From: Alloboseaceae bacterium BT-24-1
GTDB lineage: Bacteria > Pseudomonadota > Alphaproteobacteria > Rhizobiales > Beijerinckiaceae
Reading direction: 5' to 3'
Length of the DNA stretch: 64,000 nt
NCBI GenBank assembly: GCA_025846845.1
Contig: JAOYTL010000003.1
Coordinates: 186,001-250,000, forward strand
The notes under the pieces are model-generated. The model was given only the letters and a program-made list of their open reading frames with translations, was not told the DNA's origin and did no database searches. The translations under genes and the position numbers were made by a program. Shown here piece by piece: positions 25,048 to 33,554 of the stretch; positions within the stretch are counted from its first letter, which is position 1; each line of letters opens with the position of its first letter.

Positions 25048-25899
25048 TCAGAACTTGAGGCGGGGATCGAGCACGTCGCGCAGGCCATCACCGAGCAGGT
25101 TGAGGCCGAGCACGCAGACGATGATGGCGAGGCCCGGAAACACCGTGATCCACGGCGCCTCGCGCATGAAATCGCGGCCCTGGGCGATGATCGAGCCGAA
25201 GGAGGCGGCCGGCGGCGGCGGCCCGGCGCCGACGAAGGACAGCGCCGCCTCGGCCAGCACTGCGATGGCGAAGACATAGGTCAACCGCACGATCAGCGGC
25301 CCGGCGGCGTTGCGCAGCACGTGCTTGAACAGGATGGTCAGTTCGCCTGCGCCGATCGAACGCGCGGCCGAGACATAGTCCAATTCCCGTTCCAGCAGCA
25401 CCGAGGCGCGCACGATCCGGGCCGTGTGCGGCGTCGTGGCGATGGCGAGCGCGATCACGACATTGGTCAGCGACGCGCCGAGCACGGCCGAGACCACCAT
25501 GGCGAGCACGATCGAGGGGAAAGCCATCAACGCGTCCATCACCCGCATGATCGGCTGGTCGAGGCGCGGGAAGAAGCCGGCAACGGCGCCGCTCAGCGTC
25601 CCGGCGATGCCGGCGAGAATGGCGGTGAGAGCTCCGATGGCGAGCGAGATGCGCGCCCCGATCATCACGCGCGATAGGATGTCGCGGCCAAAATGGTCCG
25701 TGCCGAACCAGTGGGCGGCGTCCGGCGCCACCAGCCGCGCGCGGATATTGCTGCGCAGCGGATCGAAGGGCGTGAGCAGGTCGGCGGCGAGCGCGACCAG
25801 CACCATGGCCAGCACCAGCACGCCCCCGATCATGAAGGAGCGGTGGCGCAGCAGGCGTCGCAGGGCGGCGCGGCCGACGAGCGGTTCAGCCGCGCTCAT
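25048..25899 (-). CDS. Peptide/nickel-type ABC permease (DppC)
   Basis: ATG 25899 gives 283 residues with an N-terminal anchor helix (FMIGGVLVLAMVLVALAADL), the conserved periplasmic HWFGTDHFGRDILSRVMIGAR and the EAA loop SAARSIGAGELTILFKHVLRN. It overlaps the DppB gene by 4 bp. No DppD or DppF ATPase gene accompanies it anywhere in the window. Confidence 0.93.
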   Translation of the reverse strand: MSAAEPLVGRAALRRLLRHRSFMIGGVLVLAMVLVALAADLLTPFDPLRSNIRARLVAPDAAHWFGTDHFGRDILSRVMIGARISLAIGALTAILAGIAGTLSGAVAGFFPRLDQPIMRVMDALMAFPSIVLAMVVSAVLGASLTNVVIALAIATTPHTARIVRASVLLERELDYVSAARSIGAGELTILFKHVLRNAAGPLIVRLTYVFAIAVLAEAALSFVGAGPPPPAASFGSIIAQGRDFMREAPWITVFPGLAIIVCVLGLNLLGDGLRDVLDPRLKF

Positions 25900-26840
25900 G
25901 CCAGTCTCACGCGCGGGTCGACGACGGCGTAGAGGATGTCGACCACGAGATTGATCGAGAGATAGACGACGGCGAGGAAGAGCAGCCCGCCCTGCAGCAC
26001 CGGGAAGTCGCGCGCGGCGATGGCGCCGACGATCAGCCGGCCGATCCCCGGGATCGAGAAGACCTGCTCGACGATGACGGCCCCGCCGAGCAGCGCGCCG
26101 GAGACGATGCCGATCACGGTCAGGATCGGGATCAGCGCGTTGGGCAAAGCGTGGCCGAGCACGACGCGCAGCTTGGCCAGCCCCTTGGCGTCGGCGGTCC
26201 GGACATAATCCTGGCCGAGCGTGTCGAGCATCGAGGCGCGCGCCATCCGGGCGATGAAGCCGACCTGGACTAGCCCGAGCGTCAGCGCCGGCAGGATCAT
26301 GCAGCGCAGCCACTCGCCCGGCGATTGCGTGAAGGACGTGAAGCCGCCGCTCGGCAGCCAGCCGAGCGAGACCGCGAAGACCAGCACCATCACCAGGCCG
26401 AGCCAGAAGTCCGGAACCGACAGGCCGAGCAGAGCCGCGGTCATCACTGCCTGATCGGGCCAGCGGTTATGGTTGACGGCGGCGACGAGGCCGGCCGTGA
26501 CGCCGACCACCACCGCGAAGGCGAGCGCCAGTGCCGCCAGCGCCAATGTCACGGGCAGGCGCTCGATCAGCGCGGCGCTGACCGAGCGGTTGAGCAGGAT
26601 CGACTGGCCGAGATCGCCGCTCAGGATCCGCCCGTACCAGCCGATCATCTGCTGCGGCAGCGACAGGTCGAGCCCGAGTGCGCTGCGCAGCGTGGCGATC
26701 TGCGCCGGTGTCGCCGAGGCGTCGAGAAAGGCCGCCGCCGGATCGCCCGGCACCAGCCAGATCAGCGCAAAGGACATCAGTGACACCAGCGCGAGCACGA
26801 CGAAGGCGCCCGCCAAGCGGCGGATCAGGAAGCTACCCAT
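25896..26840 (-). CDS. Peptide/nickel-type ABC permease (DppB)
   Basis: The 314-residue protein starts MGSFLIRRLAGAFVVLALVS, has the DppB periplasmic segment IWLVPGDPAAAFLDASATPA and the EAA loop VRTADAKGLAKLRVVLGHALPNALIP. Six spans are predicted. A 105-bp palindromic repeat lies between it and the upstream binding-protein gene, which could lower expression of the permeases relative to the binding protein. Confidence 0.93.
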   Translation of the reverse strand: MGSFLIRRLAGAFVVLALVSLMSFALIWLVPGDPAAAFLDASATPAQIATLRSALGLDLSLPQQMIGWYGRILSGDLGQSILLNRSVSAALIERLPVTLALAALALAFAVVVGVTAGLVAAVNHNRWPDQAVMTAALLGLSVPDFWLGLVMVLVFAVSLGWLPSGGFTSFTQSPGEWLRCMILPALTLGLVQVGFIARMARASMLDTLGQDYVRTADAKGLAKLRVVLGHALPNALIPILTVIGIVSGALLGGAVIVEQVFSIPGIGRLIVGAIAARDFPVLQGGLLFLAVVYLSINLVVDILYAVVDPRVRLA

Positions 26841-26885
26841 GCGGCCCTTCCTTCGAGAATTGGCCGATTACTGAGATGGACCCGC

Positions 26886-26990
26886 GTCATCCCGGGCGAC
26901 CGCAGGGAGACCCGGGATCCATGCCTGAGCGTTTCCGATGAAGGTCCCGGCATGGATCCCGGCTCTTCGCTACGCTCCAGCCGGGATGAC
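26886..26990. repeat. Interspersed palindromic repeat between SBP and permease genes
   Basis: GTCATCCCGG (26886-26895) pairs with CCGGGATGAC (26981-26990), and GGGATCCATGCC (26914-26925) pairs with GGCATGGATCCC (26949-26960), forming a long nested stem. This 'GTCATCCCGG...GGATCCATGCC' family is commonly seen between genes in alphaproteobacteria. It may stabilise the upstream SBP mRNA against 3' decay, as other intergenic palindromes do. Confidence 0.75.
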
Positions 26991-27045
26991 CTGGCTTTCG
27001 TGGTAGCGGTCGGAACCCGGGATCGTTGGTATCGACCACCGGCGC

Positions 27046-28584
27046 TCAAGGCTCGAGCCAGACGCCCCACATCCGGGGAATGCGATAGGGCTTGAAGTTC
27101 TTGAGCTTGGCGGTCGAGGCCTGGAAGACCCCGTAATTGCCGGCTTTCATCGCAACGGCGGCGTCGTACATGTGCTTCTGGAAGGCGTCGTAGAGCGCTT
27201 TGCGCTTGCCCTCGTCCAGCTCGGCGTTGAAGGCGGCAGCGATGCGGTCGATCTCCGGATCCTTGGCCTGCTGCGAGAGCCCGTTCACCCAGGGCGCCAT
27301 CACCGAGCCGGGCCCCTCATAGGGCTCGATGCCGAAGCCATGCGTCCAGAACGTCCAGTTCGTCGGCGTGAAGCCGATCTTCGAGACAGTCGGCCAGTCG
27401 GAGACGGCGATCTCAACCTCGATGCCGATCTCCTTGAGCTTCTGCTGCACCACGGTGGCGGTGTCGACATTGGCGCGCAGGTTGTCGACAATGAAGGTGA
27501 CCTTGCCGCCCTTGTAGGAGGACTTGCCGAGCAGCTCCTTGGCGAGCTTCAGGTCCGCCTTGTTGTACTTGTCGCTGCCAGCCGCCGAGTGGAAGGCGGC
27601 GCCGGGATAGAGCCAGCTCGGGTCCATCTGGTAGATGTCGGCATAGGAGATCGCCATGATCTCCTCCATGTCGAGCGCCGCCTGCACGGCGAGGCGGAAG
27701 TTCACGTCGTTGGCCGGCGGCTGCGCCTGGTTGAACTTGATCACCTGAAGGCCGAACGGCATCACCTTGTGGATGGTGAAGCGCGCGTCGCTGCCGAGCC
27801 GCTTCGCCGTCGGCCCGTCGACGGTCTCGTTGAACTGGATCTGCCCGGCTTCAAGCGCGGCGGTGCGGGCGCCGCCCTCGGGCATGAAGCGGAAGGTCAC
27901 GGCGTCGAGGAAGGCTTCCTTCTTGCCGGCGAAACCGTCGCGCCCCGTCCCCTTGGGATTGGGGGAATAGCCGTCGAAGCGCGCCAGCTTGACGTGGCTG
28001 TCCGGGCGATACTCGACGAAGCGATAGGGACCGGTGCCGATCACCTCGATCTTGCCGGCTTCCTTGGCGGCCTCGCTCGCCGGATAGATCGCAATCGGCG
28101 CGCGTGGCGACGACAGATTGTCGAGGAAGGTCGACTGCGCCTGCTTCAGCGTGACCGTGACCTCGTGCTCGCCGCTGGCCTTGACCGTATCGATCGCGGC
28201 GACGAGCGCCGGCGAGGCGCCGATCGTGCGGTAGCGCTCGAGCGAGGCGACGACGTCGCCAGCGTCGAGCTTCTTGCCGTTGTGGAAGGTCACGTCCTTG
28301 CGGATCGGGAAGACATAGCTCTTGCCATCAGGCGAGACGGTGACGCCCTCAGCCAGCTCCGGCACCGGCTTGGCGTTCTCGTCGCGGGCATAAAGCGTTT
28401 CGAAGATGTGCAGCGTGACGTTGCGCGACGCCTGCGCCGAGGTGATCTGGGCATCGAGCGAGGGCGGCGCCTGGCTGATGCCGATCGTGACCTCGCCGCC
28501 CTTGCGCTGGGCGAGCGCTCCTTGAGCCCCTCCCAGGGCGGCGGCCGCTATGACAGCTGCTTTGAGAATGAGGTGCTTTGCCAT
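27046..28584 (-). CDS. Peptide-type ABC substrate-binding protein (SBP_bac_5), cluster 1
   Basis: ATG 28584 (MAKHLILKAAVIAAAALGGA) starts a Sec signal peptide cleaved near GALAQ. The 512-residue protein has the family layout: EGVTVSPDGKSYVFPIRKDVTFHNGKKLDAGDVV, the GTGPYRFVEYRPD motif near 200 and VNFRLAVQAALDMEEI. It binds peptides or other amide compounds for the DppB/DppC pair downstream. It is unusually rich in acyl-hydrolase neighbours (M81, aspartoacylase-like), so a modified amino acid or amide is a plausible ligand. Confidence 0.92.
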   Translation of the reverse strand: MAKHLILKAAVIAAAALGGAQGALAQRKGGEVTIGISQAPPSLDAQITSAQASRNVTLHIFETLYARDENAKPVPELAEGVTVSPDGKSYVFPIRKDVTFHNGKKLDAGDVVASLERYRTIGASPALVAAIDTVKASGEHEVTVTLKQAQSTFLDNLSSPRAPIAIYPASEAAKEAGKIEVIGTGPYRFVEYRPDSHVKLARFDGYSPNPKGTGRDGFAGKKEAFLDAVTFRFMPEGGARTAALEAGQIQFNETVDGPTAKRLGSDARFTIHKVMPFGLQVIKFNQAQPPANDVNFRLAVQAALDMEEIMAISYADIYQMDPSWLYPGAAFHSAAGSDKYNKADLKLAKELLGKSSYKGGKVTFIVDNLRANVDTATVVQQKLKEIGIEVEIAVSDWPTVSKIGFTPTNWTFWTHGFGIEPYEGPGSVMAPWVNGLSQQAKDPEIDRIAAAFNAELDEGKRKALYDAFQKHMYDAAVAMKAGNYGVFQASTAKLKNFKPYRIPRMWGVWLEP

Positions 28585-28625
28585 GTTCTTATCCCCTCCG
28601 GATTGATGGTCAGGCACGAAGGCAG

Positions 28626-29657
28626 TCAGGCCGCGGCGCGCAGTGCGTCGTAATCCTCCATCAGCACGGCCACGGCATCGCCGCGCTGCACGCGGCCGGG
28701 TCCCGCCGACATCCACAGCACCCCGTCGCGGCGATAGCGCACCTCCAGCGGCGCGCGGTCGATGTCCTCGACGAAATGCAGGTAGCCGGCGAGCTCGCCG
28801 GCGCGGCAGGCGTCGCCGACAACGTTGCGCGGCTCGAACAGCCCGCCGGCGGGAGCGAATGAATAGCCGGCGGAATCCCGCACCATCATGTGGCGCGTGC
28901 CGGGAGAGCCGTCGCGCTGGCGCGTCTCCGGCTCGCCCTCCATCAGTCCGAAATGCTTGAGGATGTTGGTCAACGCCCGGTCGGCGATGCGCACGCCCTC
29001 GACATTGACGCGCCCCCAGCCGCCGAGCTCGGTGCCGAGCGAGAGGATGCCGCGGCGCTCGACCGAGGAGGTCAGCGTCGCGCCTTCGTCGACACCCCAG
29101 AACACGACATTGTAGGGCGCGCCGAAGGCCGCAGCCGCGGCCATGGTGCGCTCGCGCAGGGCGGTGTCGGCAACGTAGTGCATGTTGGTCGAAAGCGCAG
29201 AGTCGCCCGAGTGACCCGCCGTGTGGAGATCAACGGAGATGTCGACCAGCGGCAGCAGCATCTCGTCGACGAAATGGGCAAGCATCTCCGAAAAGGTGCC
29301 CTTCGGATTGCCTGGAAAGCAGCGGTTCATGTCGCGGTTGTCGACCGGCGAGAGCCGCGTGTCGTTCATCACCGCCGGGATGTTGAGCGCCGGGATCATG
29401 ATGACGCGGCCCTGGATCGCAGCGGGATCGAGGCTGCGGGCGAGCCGCGAGATCGCGATCGGGCCTTCGTACTCGTCGCCATGGACACCGCCGGTGAACA
29501 GGATCGTCGGGCCGCTGCCGTTCTTCACGCTGACGACCGGGATCTCGACGACGCCCCAGCCCGAGGTGTTGCGCGAGAGTGGCGCGCGCAGATAGCCGGC
29601 CTGACGGCCGCTCGCTTCGAAATCGATCTCGCAGCGAACCCGGCTTGTGGACGACAT
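28626..29657 (-). CDS. Succinylglutamate desuccinylase/aspartoacylase-family deacylase
   Basis: The 343-residue protein has the Zn-carboxypeptidase-like motif FTGGVHGDEYEGPIA (His and Glu ligands near 57-60), the substrate-binding RDMNRCFPGNP and the third ligand in VDLHTAGHSGDS. The C-terminal part has a beta-barrel-like segment. Relatives remove acyl groups from N-acyl amino compounds, for example N-acetyl-diaminobutyrate in ectoine breakdown. It is the first gene of its operon, directly beside the divergent GntR gene and a 26-bp palindrome. Confidence 0.9.
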   Translation of the reverse strand: MSSTSRVRCEIDFEASGRQAGYLRAPLSRNTSGWGVVEIPVVSVKNGSGPTILFTGGVHGDEYEGPIAISRLARSLDPAAIQGRVIMIPALNIPAVMNDTRLSPVDNRDMNRCFPGNPKGTFSEMLAHFVDEMLLPLVDISVDLHTAGHSGDSALSTNMHYVADTALRERTMAAAAAFGAPYNVVFWGVDEGATLTSSVERRGILSLGTELGGWGRVNVEGVRIADRALTNILKHFGLMEGEPETRQRDGSPGTRHMMVRDSAGYSFAPAGGLFEPRNVVGDACRAGELAGYLHFVEDIDRAPLEVRYRRDGVLWMSAGPGRVQRGDAVAVLMEDYDALRAAA

Positions 29658-29682
29658 CGAAAACCCCTCCTTGTTCTTGTTA

Positions 29683-29708
29683 TCGTATGATTGTATACGA
29701 TCATACGA
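29683..29708. promoter_or_regulatory. 26-bp palindromic operator in the divergent deacylase/gntR promoter
   Basis: TCGTATGAT (29683-29691) and ATCATACGA (29700-29708) are exact reverse complements around a GTATAC core (29693-29698). GTATAC-centred palindromes are typical of GntR/FCD-regulator sites. It lies 23 bp before the gntR start and 25 bp before the deacylase start, so one bound dimer could control both directions. Confidence 0.65.
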
Positions 29709-29731
29709 CGTGTCAAGCGAGAGAGAGTTGC

Positions 29732-30490
29732 ATGCCGGAGGCGGACGAACGCATAGGGGCGACCGAGACGGCGACCCCGGATCGGATGGGGAGTCCGGCC
29801 CCGGACTGGCAGCCGCTCCAGCCGCAGACCCTCGTCGACCACACCATCGAAGCGATCATTGCCGGCGGAGCCGCCGGGCTGATCCTGCCGGGCGATCGCA
29901 TCGTCGAGGTCGAGCTCGCCCGCAAGCTGGGCGTCAGCCGCGTCCCCGTACGGGAGGCGTTGCGCCTGCTGGAAAGCCAGGGCGTCGTGGTCAGCGAGCC
30001 CTATAAGGGCATTCGCCTGCGCCCGGTCACCAATGCGCGCGTCTCGGACCTGATCGAGGCGCGCATCGCGCTCGAGGCCAGCGCGACCGCCCGCGCCGTC
30101 GCCGCCGGCCGCAATCGCGGCAGCCATCTCGACGATCTGCGCAGCGCCGTCGCCGAGATGGAGCTGATGGCGGCGCGCGGCAGCGCCTATGGCGTCGCCG
30201 TCGCCGATACGCGCTTCCACCGCGCGCTCTGCCGCCTCGGCGGCAACAGCGTCACCCTCGACCTGTGGGAGACGCTGGCGCCGCAATGCACGATCATTTT
30301 CGGCCTCGCCACCTTCGGCAAGCCGATGGCTGGCGTCGTCGAGGAGCATGTCGACCTCCTCGCCGTCTTCGAGGCCGGCGACATCGAGGCGATCGAACGC
30401 ACGCTCGACGAGCACATCACCGTGATGAACCACGCGATGGACTACGAGGCCATCGTCGCCAAGCGCCGCAGGGAAAGGGACGCACAGTGA
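29732..30490 (+). CDS. GntR-family (FCD-type) transcriptional regulator
   Basis: ATG 29732 (MPEADERIGATETA) follows GAGAGAG and lies just after the palindromic operator; upstream in-frame extension runs through that operator. The 252-residue product has the winged helix LVDHTIEAIIAGGAAGLILP, then VSRVPVREALRLLESQGVV, and an FCD domain with HRALCRLGGN and DEHITVMNHA. The end overlaps the next gene (GTGA). It probably controls both the deacylase/peptide-importer operon and the downstream enolase. Confidence 0.9.
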   Translation: MPEADERIGATETATPDRMGSPAPDWQPLQPQTLVDHTIEAIIAGGAAGLILPGDRIVEVELARKLGVSRVPVREALRLLESQGVVVSEPYKGIRLRPVTNARVSDLIEARIALEASATARAVAAGRNRGSHLDDLRSAVAEMELMAARGSAYGVAVADTRFHRALCRLGGNSVTLDLWETLAPQCTIIFGLATFGKPMAGVVEEHVDLLAVFEAGDIEAIERTLDEHITVMNHAMDYEAIVAKRRRERDAQ

Positions 30491-31686
30491 ACGATCAGGC
30501 TCTTCCGCAGACACGCGCAGGCAACCGGCCTGCAGGACTGCCGCGCTTCAAGATCACCCGCATCGAGGCTGCGCCATTGTTCGGGGAGAGCCCGAAGGGC
30601 GGTTGGTCCGCCGAGATCCGGCCGGAGGATTCGATCCATGCCCTGATCGCGGTTCATACCGACCAGGGCGTCACCGGCTATGGCAGCGTCTTCACCGACG
30701 GGCGCCTGGTCCAGGCGGGGCTCAAGGTGTTGGAGCCGCTTTTTCTCGGCGCGGATGCACTTTCTCCCGACTTCGTCAGCGAGAAGCTGCACCAGAATAC
30801 CTTCTGGATGGGCCGCGGCGGTACCCTGACGCATACGATCAGCGGTATCGACATCGCGCTCTGGGACATTCTCGGCCAGGCCACCGGCCTCAGCGTCGGC
30901 CGGCTGCTCGGCGGCCGCTATCGCGAGCGCGTCCAGCCTTATTGCTCGCTCCTGATGGAGGAGCCCGACGCGATGCGGGATGTGGTCGCAAGCTATCGCG
31001 ACAAGGGTTTCACCGCCTTCAAGATCGGCTGGGGTCCGTTCGGCCGGGCACTCGACACCAAGCTCGACGAGGCGATCGTCCGCACCGCGCGCGAGGCCGC
31101 CGGCGAGCGCTCCAAGCTCTTCGTCGACGCCGGCGCCAGCGATGCGCTCTGGCCGCATGGGCTGAAATGGGCCAAGCGCACCGCAGAGATGCTGGCCGAT
31201 TACGATGTCGGCTGGTTCGAGGAGCCGGTCCGGCCGGACGCGATCGACGATTACCGGGAACTCCGCCGCTCATCGCCAGTGCCGATCGCCGGCTGCGAGG
31301 TCCTGACGAGACGCCAGAGCTTCATTCCCTGGCTGACCACGGGCGCGGTCGACATCGTCCAGCCGGATGTCACCAAGGTCGGCGGCATTTCCGAGCAGCG
31401 GCGCATCGCCTGGTTGGCCTATGACCTCGGCATCAGATATGTCGGCCATGGCTGGAACACCGCGCTCGGCCTCGCCGCCGACCTGCAGATGGCGACGGCT
31501 TTCCCCGATGCCGACCTCGTCGAGTTCATCGGCGGCAGCCCTTATGTCGACGGCATCCTCGCAAGGCCTTTCGATCTCGACGCGGAGGGCTGGCTGACGA
31601 TCCCGGACCTCCCGGGCCTCGGCGTCACCATCGATCGCGACAAGCTCACCAAGTACACGCCGAACCCGGGAGCGCTCTTCGCCTGA
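30487..31686 (+). CDS. Enolase-superfamily enzyme (mandelate racemase/muconate lactonizing type), copy 2
   Basis: GTG 30487 overlaps the gntR stop and gives 399 residues. Barrel residues are visible: Lys in FTAFKIGWGPFGR, Asp in KLFVDAGASD, Glu in VGWFEEPVRPD and Glu in PIAGCEVLTRRQ, Asp in DIVQPDVTKVGGIS and His in YVGHGWNTALGLA. The Lys strand motif K-x-GWGP-x-G is shared with copy 1 (22354-23532), so the two may be paralogues acting in one pathway. Likely an acid-sugar or hydroxy-acid dehydratase or epimerase. Confidence 0.88.
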   Translation: MNDQALPQTRAGNRPAGLPRFKITRIEAAPLFGESPKGGWSAEIRPEDSIHALIAVHTDQGVTGYGSVFTDGRLVQAGLKVLEPLFLGADALSPDFVSEKLHQNTFWMGRGGTLTHTISGIDIALWDILGQATGLSVGRLLGGRYRERVQPYCSLLMEEPDAMRDVVASYRDKGFTAFKIGWGPFGRALDTKLDEAIVRTAREAAGERSKLFVDAGASDALWPHGLKWAKRTAEMLADYDVGWFEEPVRPDAIDDYRELRRSSPVPIAGCEVLTRRQSFIPWLTTGAVDIVQPDVTKVGGISEQRRIAWLAYDLGIRYVGHGWNTALGLAADLQMATAFPDADLVEFIGGSPYVDGILARPFDLDAEGWLTIPDLPGLGVTIDRDKLTKYTPNPGALFA

Positions 31687-31702
31687 CGGCGCGAGCCTGT
31701 GG

Positions 31703-32626
31703 CTAGAACCGCTTGGTCGAGAGCACGTCGAAGGTCCTGCCGATCGTCGCGACGGCCTTGTCGTAATCGGCCAGTGACAGGCAGGCGATCAGGGCATCGA
31801 TGACGGCGAGCTGCGCGATCCGGCTCGTCATCGCCTCGGTGCGGAACTGGGTCTCGCGCGCCATGGTGTTCAGGACGATGTCGGCATAGGCGAGCAGCGG
31901 CGACTTGCCGAAATTCGTGATGCAGATCGTGGTCGCCCCGGCTTCGCGGGCGAGCCTCGTCGCGGTGACGGTCTCATGCGTCGAGCCCGAATGCGAGATC
32001 GTGATCGTCGCGACATCGGGCCCGGTCAGCGCGGCGCTGATCGCCTGGACATGCGAATCGACCACGACCTTCGATTCGACGCCGATGCGCAGCAGCCGGT
32101 AATTGGCGTCCTCCGCGATCGGAGCCGCGCTACCGATGCCGTAGAGCTCGACGCGGCGCGCCTCACGGATCGCGGCCACCGCGCGCTCCATCGCCGCCCG
32201 GTCGAGCACCTTCATGGTGTCGTGCAGCGCCTGCAGATCGCTGCCGAAAATCTTCTCGATCACGGTGCCGGTGTCGTCGGTGCGAGCGAGATCCTCGTGG
32301 ATGAACTGCACCGGCTGCACGAGATCGCGCGCCAGCGCGATCTTGACCTGCTGGAAGCCGCGGGCGCCAAGCTGCCGGCAAAGCGAGATCACGCTGCCCT
32401 CGCTCGCTTCCGCCCGCTCGGCCACCTCGGTGACCGACATGTGCACCACCTCGGCCGCATGGGCGAGGAAGACGTCGGCGATGCGAGCGGCGGTCGGCGG
32501 CAGCGTCGGGCGCAGCGCCGTCAGCCGCTCGATCACGCCATCGAAGCCGTCATGTCCGCCATTGCGCGCCCGATCGGGGCTGTCCACCATGGCGTCGGTA
32601 TCCGGCTTGCGTTGAGACGAGGTCAT
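31703..32626 (-). CDS. RpiR-family transcriptional regulator
   Basis: ATG 32626 (MTSSQRKPDTDAMVD) overlaps the upstream HAD gene stop by 4 bp. The 307-residue product has an N-terminal HTH_6 domain (LPPTAARIADVFLAHAAEVV, SVTEVAERAEASEGSVISLC) and a C-terminal SIS sugar-phosphate-binding domain (RRVELYGIGSAAPIAEDANY, ATITISHSGSTHETVTATRL). RpiR proteins usually sense phosphosugars. It is probably the regulator of the divergent peptide-type importer at 33555 and of its own operon. Confidence 0.92.
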   Translation of the reverse strand: MTSSQRKPDTDAMVDSPDRARNGGHDGFDGVIERLTALRPTLPPTAARIADVFLAHAAEVVHMSVTEVAERAEASEGSVISLCRQLGARGFQQVKIALARDLVQPVQFIHEDLARTDDTGTVIEKIFGSDLQALHDTMKVLDRAAMERAVAAIREARRVELYGIGSAAPIAEDANYRLLRIGVESKVVVDSHVQAISAALTGPDVATITISHSGSTHETVTATRLAREAGATTICITNFGKSPLLAYADIVLNTMARETQFRTEAMTSRIAQLAVIDALIACLSLADYDKAVATIGRTFDVLSTKRF

Positions 32627-33408
32627 GCCGGCAAGGCGAACACGCCTTCCTCTTGCGGGCAAGCCGTCTCGACATCCCCTCGCGGGAAAACCCCATCGGC
32701 GACCTCGACATAGCGCAGGCCAAAGCGGCGGGCGCCCTCGCCATCGGTCCTGGGATTGTCGCCGAGCATCGCGACCATCCGCTTCGGCAGGCCGAGCAAG
32801 GCGAGCCCGGCTGCGAACAGGGTCGGCTCCGGCTTGCCGACGAGGCGATAGCTGATGGGGCCGGTACAGGCGAGCAGCGCCGCCAGGAGCGCGCCGGTTT
32901 CCGGCACGACCGAGCCGTCGGCGCCGGGATGAACGAGATCGGGGTTTGCGACGACGAGCTCGGCCCCCGCCCGCGCGGCATTGGCGGCGAGCGCCAGCCG
33001 CGCATGGCTGAAGCGCCGGTCGCGGCCGAGGAAGACGATGTCGGGCCGCGTCCGGACCGGCACGAGCCCGCGATCGCGCGCATGGCGCATGAGGCTGTCG
33101 CTCGCCAGCACGAGCACGCGCGCGCCCGGGCGGCGCATCGCGATATCGTCGAGCGCGACCGCTCCCGCCAGCACGATACGGCTCGCCGGGACGTCGAGCC
33201 CCATTCGGCGCAGGAGGTTCGCCAGCTCCGTCGGCGTGTGCTCGGCATCGTTCGAGACCACGACGAAGCGGTCGGCGCAGGCGTCGAGAAAGGCGCCGGC
33301 GCCCGGCATCGCCCGGCCGTCGCAGATCAATGTGCCGTCGAGATCGATCAGCCAGCCACGAATATCGTCCGCTGCGTGCACCATAAACTCCGCGTCGAAG
33401 TCAGGCAT
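32623..33408 (-). CDS. HAD-superfamily (NagD-like) phosphatase
   Basis: The 261-residue protein shows HAD motif I as WLIDLDGTLICDG (nucleophile and acid/base Asp), motif II as VVVSNDAEHTPTE, the Lys of motif III in VGKPEPTLF and motif IV as MLGDNPRTDGEGA, with a NagD-type cap between. ATG 33408 is used; an ATG at 33384 (MVHAADDIRG) has a closer purine-rich site. It likely dephosphorylates a sugar phosphate or nucleotide, consistent with the RpiR partner and the metallophosphoesterase across the divergent promoter. Confidence 0.88.
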   Translation of the reverse strand: MPDFDAEFMVHAADDIRGWLIDLDGTLICDGRAMPGAGAFLDACADRFVVVSNDAEHTPTELANLLRRMGLDVPASRIVLAGAVALDDIAMRRPGARVLVLASDSLMRHARDRGLVPVRTRPDIVFLGRDRRFSHARLALAANAARAGAELVVANPDLVHPGADGSVVPETGALLAALLACTGPISYRLVGKPEPTLFAAGLALLGLPKRMVAMLGDNPRTDGEGARRFGLRYVEVADGVFPRGDVETACPQEEGVFALPA

Positions 33409-33445
33409 GCATGAACTGAGATTTCCTCAGTGTCAAACTTGATTT

Positions 33446-33462
33446 TGAATGAGCTATATTCA
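33446..33462. promoter_or_regulatory. Inverted repeat in the HAD/dppB divergent promoter
   Basis: TGAAT (33446-33450) and ATTCA (33458-33462) flank GAGCTAT, in the only AT-rich stretch between the two divergent operons. A TTGATT (33439-33444) lies just upstream. It is a candidate RpiR site; the arms are short, so confidence is low. Confidence 0.25.
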
Positions 33463-33554
33463 TAACTCTGTCATGGAAGACTGCCAGAAGGCTCGGGTCT
33501 CGGTCGACCCGTCCGGTCGCGCAGCGACATCCGCAGCCCGTCCCAGAGGACGCC

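Noticed and set aside
27172..28653. 493-codon plus-strand frame
   Set aside because: Antisense shadow of the SBP_bac_5 gene with Arg/Asp/Gly-biased content.
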